Positions 46,701-58,700 of a stretch of 64,000 nucleotides of DNA are shown here, piece by piece. Where the stretch lies: NCBI RefSeq assembly GCF_040807025.1, contig NC_090946.1, forward strand, positions 81,218,641 to 81,282,640, read 5' to 3'. Within the stretch, counting starts at the first letter, position 1. Every line of letters starts with the position of its first letter. Both the position numbers and the translations under genes were made by a program. Below the pieces are notes generated by a model. That model saw only the letters and a list, made by a program, of their open reading frames with translations. It did no database searches and was not told where the DNA came from. The stretch comes from Struthio camelus (lineage: Eukaryota; Chordata; Aves; Struthioniformes; Struthionidae).

Positions 46701-49700
46701 GAGTTCTTTGAGAAGAGGGTGGACGTACAGTTCAGACATGTTGGTCCCTGCTGTGATTCCTTCTAGCTCACTTAGTGCCCCTTTTGTTCTGCTATTCAGC
46801 ACTCTCCTAAATTCTTGTTTTAAGTCCCATGCCCTGGACAGGGAACTCTGGGGCTGATTTCTGCATACTGATATCTGCTCCAGGAGCCCAGCAGTCAGGC
46901 TTGGCAATAGTGACTGTCACTAAGCCCAAGTCCTTTTGTGAATCTGTGCATTGGTCTTCCCTTCAAGTTCAGCAGACCATTAGTATTTAGAAAATGTTTT
47001 TGAATTTCGATGATCAGTTTAACATCCATGAAGACAGCAATGTACCTATCTCCAAGATTGTGTTAAACTGTTTGAATACTTATTTGTGACAGCAATCTGT
47101 GCAATAATGTTCTGGAACAAAATTAACCTCCAGCATGTGAAAGCTCACATCTAACACTTTTGTAGTATATTTGGCAGCTTTACCTAAACTATAATTATCT
47201 CACTCTCCATGTTTAGTGAATTGCTGGTGGGCACAATATGTGTGTGGGTTATTTTTTTGAGAGATATATTCTTCTGGTAAGGAGATTAAGTAATCTATTT
47301 GTAAAAAATTGATAGAGAAAACAGTACGTGTCGTTAGCTTATAGAAAATATGCTTATTTGTGTAATATATTCCTCTTAGGTGACTGAACCATTTTTGTAA
47401 AATACTTGCGACCTACATACTTCCTTACTTACCACTTTCCGTAGGCTCCACTTTTAATCCTTTGCGATGTTCTTTTCAGTGTCATCTAATATGATTGAAC
47501 AGGCCGCAGTGGAAGCAGCCGTCCAAGAATGTAGCCAAGCATCAGATGAAACTGTGTACGGTGACATTATTTTTTTGTATGATGTTTATGGGAGTTGGTA
47601 TGCATTCCCTTATTTCTTCTTGGGAAATAAATGTCAGGCATTTTCTGCAGTGCTACACATGCAGTAATTGCTTTGTGCTTTGTCTTCTTGATTCTGCCTT
47701 TTGAAGGTTAGTAATGTTCCTTTATAGAAAATTTGTTCTCATGGATAGGCCTGTAGGGGATTCTAAATATAATGCTGACATTCTGGAATTAAAATGGTAT
47801 GGTTATGTGTTGCATATGATACAAGTTGAATATTAACCAGTAAAATGAACCAATAGCCACGTTTTAGAGAGAACTTGTGACTTCTGCGCCTTCTCTATTT
47901 CCTTTCCTCCAGATGAAACTCTTATAACGTTATTCTTCTGTCTTTCGTAAGATACCTCTTTTCTGAAAGCACTTGGAAGACTTTTCCTCCAGGGTGCTTG
48001 TTTCTGCTTTTTGCATAGCAGGGCTGTTTTTTTGAAAACCATGCTTGATTTTCACTCTTTGATAACGAAGCAGAGAGCAATTATTTGAGCTTCTGAGAGC
48101 TTTTTTTGTGATTATGATGAATGTGTTTTTTAATGTTTACTTTGTGTATTGATATTGTAATGCAAATTGTGTAAATAAATGGTTTGTTAAGCCTTTCAAT
48201 TAGATACTGTGATCCCACCGTTCCTCAGTGTGAAGCATATTTGTTTTTGACTTTTCTCGAAGTTGTTGGAATCTTTACAGTGCAGGCAGCTTGAGTGTAA
48301 CTTTCCTTGTATCACTTCATATACATAATGTATTTTAAGCTTCAAAAGTGAAGAGAAAGCTGTGTGCACAGATTCTCAGTGCAGAGAAATAGGATAGGAT
48401 CACAGGGCCAGCCTTAAAATTCTCTTGAACTTTTTTCCAGAAAGCTTAGACACAGAGTTTTCTGAGAAATGCACCCTGAAGCCTAAGACATCATTGTCTG
48501 TTAGGCAATGATGGATGTCCCGTGCTTGTAAGCCTTAGTGAAGGTTGATGTGATAATTTTTATCCACTCTGATGAATTTGATCCAATTAAGAGTAAGAGA
48601 GAAACAAATGGCATCAGAGGATAGAGCTGATCCAGTAAACAGAAGGGGATGTGACAGCTCCATGTATAGTCTGCGGAGTAGTGCACATCCATTGTTTAAA
48701 TGTATTCGGATTAACCATGCCAAGACTGTTCTACTGTCAAAAAAGATATTGGAGGATGGTAATGGAAGAGGAGGTATCCCTCTCTCATTTTTAAATAAGT
48801 TTCTAAAGAGTTTAATTGAGTTAAAAGTTGCTACAATAGCCAGTAGGTGAAGTGAAGAGGGAGAAAGGGTGATAGCCCACAGTGGTAGTGAATAAAATCA
48901 GTACTGTTTGGTTCAGGTGTTTTGCTTTCTTAGTGTTTGTTTTTTCTATTTCAAATAATGCTGTAAACGTGTTCTGATTTCAGAGAAAATGTTTTCAACA
49001 TTATTGGGGCCTTTGATATTCCACGTTATATTTATAACTCAGAAAGAAAGAAGTTTTTACCGTAAGTCTTGCGTATTTTTTCAGCTACTTCTTGTTTATT
49101 TTTTTAAGTCTCTATTTCTATAGGTTTAAAAGTCCGTTTTCTAATCTTTCTCTCTTGGGTCTCCTCTTTTGAGCCTTATGTGAGAAAGTGAGATAATTTG
49201 TTTCACGTTCTCTGAAGTACCAGGCAGGCTCTGTGATAAACGATGGCTCACAAATAAATGCACTATTAAGTTTTCCCTAGTCCAATTAAGTTTTCCCTAG
49301 CATGCAGCCCAAACATGCCATCTGCATCTCTTGTGGTAGTGTATTCGGTGGTGCCTGTGATGTTACTGGCTCTGAAACTTAGGCGTTTATCAGATAAAAA
49401 ATGTTCAGACCATTTTAATGTTATTTAATAAGTAAAAAAGACAGTATCACAGAATCACAGAATCGTCTAGGTTGGAAGGGACCTCTGGAGATCATCTAGT
49501 CCAACCTCCCTGCTCAAGCAGGGGCCTCGAGAGCATATTGCACAGGATCACATCCAGACGGGTTTCGAATATCTCCAGGGAAGGAGGCTCCACTACCTCT
49601 CTGGGCAACCTGTTCCAATGCTCTGTCACCCTCACAGTGAAGAATTTTTTTCTCAGGTTTAGAGAGAAGGCTAAGTAAGAGAAGGCACAGTAAGGCTAAG

Positions 49701-52700
49701 GATGTACACCACTAAGTTTTGTGGGTTTTTTTTTTCTATTTGACTGTTTAATTTTTTAAATAGATTTGGTCTGTCAGTTGCCTGCATTTATTTCTCAAAC
49801 TGTAGCTTACAATTCTCAGAAGTCCTGGGGCTTTCTGAGGAGAGTTACAGAATGTTTAAAAGAGAAGAGTTAGCAGCTACAGACGATTCCACAGTTGGAG
49901 AAAGAGAGAAGTAGCTGACAGTATTGGCTGTAAATATTTTGCTAGCTAAAGAATTTACCTTTAACAGCAAGCAGCCCAGACAAAGATGCTGAACCCAAAA
50001 GAGGCTGTGCTTTCAAAGAGCTTAGCTGAGGAATGGATTGTGGTTCATTTTGAAGGGTTGCACCTACCTTCTTGTAATGTGCAACTTGTTTTCTAGCGTT
50101 GGTTCATGATTCTGCTGGCATAGCAAAAGCATTCTGTGTTTTTGCAGTAGAAATTTAATTACAATGTCACTCTCTAGCTTTCCAGGCTGTCAGAAGCAGG
50201 GAACTCCATGAAGGCAATGCGCTAACCAAGAGGAAGAAAATTTTTTTTGCCATAGCTACTTAAAAGACATAACCACTTAAGAAACTGATTTATGTTCAGT
50301 CCCATTCCTGTGGAAAGATAGGTTGTGAGGACTGTGAGTTAGAGAGAAATGAAATGGATGTCGCCTTCAGAACGCATAAACACAGCATTGCTAGCAGAAA
50401 TCTTATTGAATAAATAAATTATGTAGTAGTACTGCAGCTTTTGGAACTTCCTACAACTTTTTGATTAACAAATCGTTATTGGGTATGTAGCATACCTTTT
50501 TTTAATCGTGTTTTTTTAAACTTCTTGCAGTCTGTCAATGACCAACGTTCCTGTACCAAATTTATTTGGAACTGCCAGAGATAAAGCAGAGTTATTTCGT
50601 GAACGCTACTCCATCTTACAACAGGTCAGAAAAAGTTTTGCTGTGTTTCCCAAAAGACGAGAAAAAAATGCTGTCCTTGTATGTTCTTAGACAGGTATAC
50701 ACCAGTGTTTTGTGCTGAGGTGCTTGAGTGAGCTACAGTTAAAATGAAATCTGAGTTAGAGCAAGCTCTGTACTAAGTTTTATCAGCTCTCTCTGTTGAC
50801 ACTATGCAACATTACGGATTCTTCTGTTTCTGAATTTTAGCATCATGTTATAAAAGGGGATTATGTATTTTTATGTGTGTCTTGCTTTTGTGTCTCCTGA
50901 AGGTTGTTTCTGTGCTACGTTAACCAGCATGTCATCGTGTGTAGCGCCTGTTGAGATGATATAAACCTGAAGGCCTGGGAAGCGCTCATTCAGGCTCTCC
51001 TTGAAGCATTCAAATTTGCTTCTAGTTTATTTAATTTATTCTTTTTCCAGTTTTCAAAACGCTCAGAAAGAGCCAGCCACCTGTTGTCATCTCTTGGTGC
51101 CGCATGTATATTGCTCTGTTGCGAGCAGCTTCAGAATGCAGTGCCCTGACATGCCTTGCTCTGCACCACCGTGACAGTAGCTGCAGGTGTTTACAGTACC
51201 TGCAGGTAGTGGCTCCGGACCGGTCTGTGCACACACACAGCCAGGACGAGTCGGTCCTTCAGCACTCCCTGTCTGATCATCCCTCACAACAGTACTTCAG
51301 CCCTCTTGTTTGCTTTTTTCCACTCACCACCCAAAATGGGATCCCACTGTTACCCACCTGCTTAATCCCTGCTGCACTCTGCCCTGCCTCTGTAGTATGG
51401 TGCAGCGTGAGCAGGGACGGGATGCGGAGCAGATGGCTGATCAGCCAACTTGTTAAATGTTTGTCAGGTGTCTGCGCTAGCTGCTAGTATCAGTGGGCTG
51501 ATGCACAGCACAGGTCATGCTCCGTGCTGCAGGTGCTGTGCAGAGCTAACTGTGTGTGCACGGCCCCTGATCTGAGTTTTGGTGAAACACCTGCATGCAG
51601 GCAGGCAGTGACTGCAGCTTTCTTCCATGCCTGGGAGGCTGCCAGTTGCTTGCGTGAGCTGCTTGTCCTTAGGCCCACATGGAAGTTGCCTGCCCACAGT
51701 CAGATACTGGGGAGCAGCAGCAACTCCCTGTCTATCTGCAGTTGGGATTTAGTGCCACCAGTAGTATGTATAGGGCAATTTGGGAACGTCTGCCCTGGAA
51801 GACCAGCGAACCATTGACTAAAGAACCTTTAGTCAGTACAAACAGTGATCTGAATTAGTGAAACCTGCTGATTTTGGCATGCTCCCGTTGTTTTCTGGGA
51901 ACAGCACGTGAGGGTGTCAATAGGGAATACCAGTATCCTGAGGCCTCCTCTTTTCCTAGACTATATTGTGCTATTGCACCTCATAATCTGACAGTTTTAC
52001 AAAGGATCTTTGTTACAGAGGTTTTGTGTTTGGTTACCGTATTTTATTCTTTTCAGAAAAGTGGAGGTTCAGGTCACTCTGTGGCTGAGGGCTGCCAATG
52101 TCATTAATTACTGCTCGTGTTAGGTGGACCGAGAGCGATGTGTTCATTCCAAGAGGAGGCTTTCAAACTGCATAAAAAAACATTGAAAGAAGTGAAAACT
52201 TCTGTAACACGTTTTCTTCGTACTCTCTGTAGTTTATGTGTTAAAGTGTTGTCTACCCTTGTTATTTTCAAAAAGTGCTTATTTTGGTAGACTCTGCCCT
52301 GAAGAGATTACCAGCTCTTTTCCACATACCTAGCAGTTAACATAGTATACCTTCCCTTGCTCTCTTATTCCTTCCTTCCAAGTAGTCAGAAATAACTTTT
52401 GGAACAGTTACAGATGCACTGTTATCTTTTGGGCTTAGTTTGATCGTGCAGCATTATTGATAATCTATTTCTTAGAAACAAATCCTAATCAAAAGAAGTG
52501 ATCATGCTCAACAAATCAGAAGTTGCTGGATAAAATAGAGCAAGAGAACTTGAAAAACTATTTTGTATAGTGGTTTTAATGAACTGTCTTTTTGACAGCA
52601 CTCATTTTTTTTTAAACTGATTACTTCAATTTTGCTTTCTGCAGAGGACTCATAGACATGAGTTGTTTACTCCTTCAGCAGTCGTCGTTCATCCTGATGA

Positions 52701-55700
52701 CAGTAGGAGCAAATTCCAGGTAAAAAAAAAAAAAATTAGTTTTTTTCCTCGAAGGGAATTGTACCAGGAGTTATACTTTCATGCAGTAATAGCTCTTCAG
52801 TGACAACTTATTTTTACATCTAGTATGGGTAATCAATGAAAATGAGTTATTTTCTATCATTTTTAGTTGGTGTGTCAAAAATGCAGTTATTTGGCTCAGA
52901 TCAGCATGATGACCAAGGCACTCAAAAGCAGCTATGAAGTCCACAAGAAGTGTGGCTTCCTGAGGCAGAAGTGCAATAGCTGATCACCTTACCACGCTTT
53001 GCTTCCCTTCATTTGGGGATATTTTTTTCTGCTTCTTTCTTTCATAAGCACTAAATTCACAAACACAGAACTGAATAAGGTCATAACTTTAGTCTGCTCT
53101 GTTCCCATTGCAGCTTTTTAAAATGGTCTCTCCATACTGTATAATTTATTATGTTAAAAAAGACTCTGAATGTTTGTCACTGGCTACCAAATGACAGCTT
53201 TTGCTTTGCTCAACTTGCCTGTTCACAGCCCACTGTCATGTAGCAACAAACAACTGATCTTAGTTGAACTGAGCTTGCATCTCCATCCAGACTTTATAGG
53301 CATCTTTCTCTCTTGACTGCTTCCTGTCCTCCCTATCAGCATTGGCGTATGCATTGTTCAGGCTGGTATTGTAAGAGGATTGTCTCTCTCAACTGCAGCG
53401 TCATAGACCAAAATAAGTTTGTCCAGGAATGGCAGAGAGCATGTTGTGTTGTATCACCTGCCATTACCCTGGAGTGTTCTTTGTCATCCCTCTGAGCTTC
53501 TTCAGTAAAAATAATTAGTGTTAACTGTGTGAGCACAGGCTGGCCCTGTGGTTCAGACTGGGTCCTGCTGAGGAGCCTGTGTTATTACAACTGACATTCT
53601 TATGCAAGAGCAGAATTTACCACTTTTTTTTTCAGTTTTAATCCACTTGTAAGTAAAAAAAAAAAAAAACCACAATAAATACGTACTTGCTGAACAGTTC
53701 TTTATGCTAGCAGCCATTACTGGAAATCTTTTCCAGAACTCTGCTGCATTTGACATTCAGAAATGGATCCCTGGTTTTCTAGTAAGTCTGAATAACTGCC
53801 ATAGCTCATTTGTGTATTTATATGAAAATATGCCCATTGCAGCGCTCTGTCTTGCTTGCTTAAGCATAGATATATGGCGAGTTTGATTGAGTTCTTACTT
53901 CATTCTTTGCCTTTGATTCCAGCTTAAAACAGTAGAAACTCTACTGGGCAATACAGCTAAAGTGGGGGAAGTGATTGTCCTTGGGATGATAACTCAGCTC
54001 AAAGAGGTAGGTTGCTTTTTATTGTGGGATATCTGGGTCACCGTACATTCTGCATGATAATATATTAGAAAATGAGGTGGTTTAAATTTCTCATCGCTTT
54101 ATCCTGTTCATATAAGTCGATGGCAAAACCCCTATCAGTGCCAATGGTGCAAGATCCATTCCCTAAAAAGAGACTTTTTCACGAGCTGTCAGTGCTAGTG
54201 TGTAAGGGAAGATGCCTCACTCTGAAGAGTGCAGAATTTTGCAATGCTTTATGTCAGTAGCCAGAACCAGTTACTTCTTCTAGCCATACCTCAGTTTTGA
54301 ACCCTGGAGCCCCCAAACCAGTTTTTGGACTTGCCCTTGCATTTGACCATGATTATGGAGGAGAGATGTGCCAGCAATCAAAACTGCAACCTAGCTAAGG
54401 GAAGCTGCTAAAATACAGTTGTTAACAAACTGCATCGTATTTTGTCCTGCCACTATAGTCTGAGCTTATCGTAGTGAACACTTGGAAAAACCGTATCTAG
54501 ATGCTGATCGATAGATACTTCTGGTTAAAGCGTTTATGTGTTTGGATATATTTTACTTTAATACTTAAATTTTCTCCCTGTTTTTTAGGGGAAATTTTTC
54601 CTAGAAGATCCTACAGGAGTTGTCCAGCTAGACCTTAGTAAAGCAATATCCTTTATTTGTGATGTAAAACTTGAAGAAATGTCCTCTAGACCTGGAGAAT
54701 TTCAGATTGAATGAATGAATAATTACATATTTACCTTTTTTAAATAGAAAGTTGCAGCCTCATCTTTTTTCTTTTTTTTCTTTTGCAAATTCCTGGGTCA
54801 CTGCAGCTCAGTGCCCTTTCACAGAGACTGCTAGGACATGTTAGTATTCTTCCTAGTGGAAGCAGAGCGTGTACCTGTTTCTGTGCTGTTTATGAGCTTA
54901 CTGCTCAGCTACGAGGTGATCACCTGACTCTTAAGACAGCCTGTGAACTTTCAGTAGTGTCCAAATGTATTACGCCACCAGTTGGAAAACAAACTTCGGA
55001 GAACTAGTTTCAGAGTCCTGATCTAAGAATAATATGTTTCTTAACTGTTCTGTACCAGTTTCACAGCGGTTTATATACTGAATCATGCTTTGTTTTGGCA
55101 GAAGGTAAAGCAGAATATTTTTCCTAATGCATAATAAATTATTCTATGCTTGGAGTGTTGCTGCAAGTACATGTCTGCTAGATTTGGCCAAAGAGACAAG
55201 TCTCACATGGGTGAGGCTTGTCCATGAACTGGGTTTCTGACTGAGATTTTTGGCCCTAAACTTGGGTCTTTCCTGCTCTATTGTTATCTTGTGGGCTCTG
55301 GAGGCAGAGACAGAGGCACAGACCATTCTGTGGTTTCCAGTGCTGTCAATGGGATCTGAGCATCTGTAGCAGCTTTGAGGATTGGCCTCAGTTAGCCTGG
55401 CTACAGCATGCCTGGAGAAGATATGGCTAGATTAGGAGGACAGAGTAGAAAAACTGAACGGTACAATGTAGCAGTCTGAAAATGCTGCTTTCTGTTGGCA
55501 AAACTTCTGTCCTTCAGAGTCTTTGTTGAGACTTCCCATTAAGATGGTGGTAGGAGCTTCCAGCTCTGGAGCCTTGGGTGTGTTTTAGCTAAATGATAAA
55601 CAGTGGTATTTGTAGGATTCTATTATGTGCAATATACGTAATCCTAATATATTTTCTAATAATGCATTTTATGTTTAAAATCTGTGAAATAAACTAAATA

Positions 55701-58700
55701 GAAGTTAAGAGCAAGAATGGTAGTAGGGACAAGTCTCACTCTATTACTTTTAACAGAACCAACAGTTCTTAAGAAGGGGTGCGATTTGATGTAAACTTTG
55801 TTCAGGGCAAGGCCTGCGAAAATGGTTCCTGTTCCCTTACGTTCTCCTTCAGCTGGGTTGAGATGGTTGTTTGTGTGGCTGTACAGTAAAACCACTCTCA
55901 GAAACGACTGGGGTGAAAAATTGCTAGGTTTCCTGCTCAGGTTGTTTTTTCAGCCGGAGAGTTCCCTGGTCTGGTTCACCACTAGACAGCCCAGCTGCTG
56001 GTGCTATCACAAGAGAGGAATTGATGCAGGCTGGGACTAGCTAGGCTAGCTGTGTAGCACAGCTGCCAACTCTCTGACTAATGTCTAGGACATGATGTTA
56101 TTAGAAAAACTAAAGGGCGTTTTGTTGTTGAAAAATGTCTTAGGTTGGTATGAAGATGAAGTTTTTCATGTGAACGCTTTTGGATTTCCACCTACTGAGC
56201 CTTCTGCTACGACTAGGTATAAACCTAACTTCTGTTAGCCTCGCTCTATGTATTTTGTTATGACTTTCAAATAATAGCATTTTAAAAAATAATTTCAGTG
56301 ACATTAAATATGCTATTCTTTCGCCTCACCAGACGCTTCAAAATAAATATAATGCTAAGAAGACAAGCAGTGCTGTGCGCTTGTTGGTCCACTTGGCCTG
56401 TAGCTAAAGCCCATACGCTTAGCAGAAAAACCCTCCCAAAGGCCGTTGGGTTCTGCGTATTATTGATAATTGTGATATACGCCATTCTGAGTTGCAAGAC
56501 TGGGGTAACTATTACATGGGAATAAGCAACAGGGATGAATGTGTTGTTCAAGGAATGGATATGGGAGAGAACTCAGGATAACTACTACCCTGACGTGATC
56601 TGTTAAATTATGGCAGGGCAGCACTTGTGTTTTATATCGGGATGACTGCCATTTCTATTCATTGGTTTCTCCATGAAACACCAAATGATTATTGATACCA
56701 TCTGAGCTATCTTTCATAATAATAATAATCAACATTGTTCAAATGAGTCATAATCAAAGCCAGTAATGATTTGGGGAGCAAACAGAGTTAACCTAAATAT
56801 TTTAATAACGTAGAGCCTACTATGGAAACGTAAACTTCTTTGGAGGGCCGTTTTCAGCCTCAGTAAAGGCTTCTGCAAAACTAAAACAGCTGGAGGATGA
56901 AAATGAAGATGCCATGTTTGTATTTGTTTCCGATGTATGGCTGGACCAAGCAGAAGTACTGGAAAAGCTTCATACAATGTTTGCAGGTGGGTGGGAACTG
57001 CTCTGAGTCCTGTTTTAGAGAACATTTAAACAGTTTAACTTGACCTTATTCCTTGGCAACACTGAAGAGCGGAGCTGACGAATACAGCAATGCAGTCAGA
57101 TGGCTAAGGGCTGCCAGGGGTTTGCCGTCCTCACCCCCTGCTGTGGCTGTGTTCCAGTCACCTCCCCAGCATGGGCTGGGAAGTTTGACCCCATGGTGAG
57201 CCAATTCAATGAACCATCCCAGTAGAAAACCAATTACCTTGTTGGAGAATTAACCTCATGCTGGTTTAGCTTTCTGAACTGTTCATCACGTGGTCGCTCA
57301 CATGAGCACCGCTGTCCATGCAGGGAAAGCTGGAGAGTGTAGGATTGAGAGCAAGACTGCTCCTTTTAGCAGCAGCTAAGCGTTAGGCCAACTTTATTGT
57401 CAAACTGTGACCTAACTGTGCTCTCTTGTGAGATAATGGCTTGTGTGCCTTTCACATATTTTTTAATAAAAAAGTCAGGCAACAATTTTCAAGAGTCCTG
57501 GTGTTACTGTGTTGTATGTTTTGGATGAACTTTTGTTTTGAGAAAGCTACAGTAAGCCCAGCTGTTGCATTTTTTTATAGGACCTCACTGAACCCAAGCC
57601 CAAAACCACGGAAGTCTCACTCTTTTAGTGATAGCTATTGCATTTCATGGCTGCTATTATATTTCCTTTGGATCGCTCTGTAACAGTTTTTAAAATTGGG
57701 TTATATTATATTTTTGCAAACTGACACTTCCTTTTCATAAATCAGTTAGTACTATATTGTTTTGGACGGTAGCCATTTTATGTGATGTGACAAGAATGTT
57801 TCACTTGTTTATGAAACTTCTTCCTAGGCTTGGTTTAAAGAAAACTTCTTTCTTCATTAGAGATCAGCACTCTCTCTTGAATGCTTTCTGGTTTTACCAA
57901 TGAAAACATGTTGTGATTCATTCCTAAAATATGAGCTGATTCTTCCACACATCATTACATTGGTAATGTTGACAGCATTTGGATTGCAAGCATCCGTGAG
58001 ATCTGTGAATTGCTTCTTTGTATTCCAGAATACTTGGAACAGCTTGTCCTGTCTGTCTTAGGTAAAAGTGTGAGAGGGTGTCTGCTTTAAAAAGAAAACA
58101 AACAAAAACCCTAAAATTTAGGGTGGGAAAATGCTACTCACTTAAAGAAAATTGGACACAAATTATCACACTAGTAGAGAAGTTCCAAAACCTATTCTCT
58201 CTCTTGACAAAAGTTGGCAAGATCCTTGAAACAAACTGAACCTGACCTAAGATTGCATATGTTGAAGTAGCAAAGAGACCTTGGTTGGTGAGGTTAGTAT
58301 ACTAAATTGAACTGGCAAGGATGTGCTTATTACATTTACTATGCCAAGACAGTTTTTTTTTTTTTTATAGACAAGTAATAAATTTTGAAATTTAGACTAA
58401 AAATAATAGCTGAGAGTAATAGCAAGGAAAAGGAACACGGAGTAGCCATTTGTCTGGTATAAATAATTCCGTCCTATTTGTCAAGTGAACTGAAAAACAG
58501 TGAAGTAAATCTAAGTCTGGGACAGCATATTAGGGAATGTAACTTGGAGCATGAGATGGATGCCTGAGTAAATGTTTTTATGTTTGTTTTAGAGATGGGG
58601 ATTGGGTTTCTCTTTTTACTTTGTGCTGTAAAGCATGTGCTTAGTAGTATTTTGAGGCTTCATCAGATTCTTAAAATGCTCAGGCAACTCCAGTTACTGT

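Noticed and set aside
49472-49678. 68-codon open frame on the plus strand
   Set aside because: It is the antisense reading of a CR1 3' fragment, not a gene.
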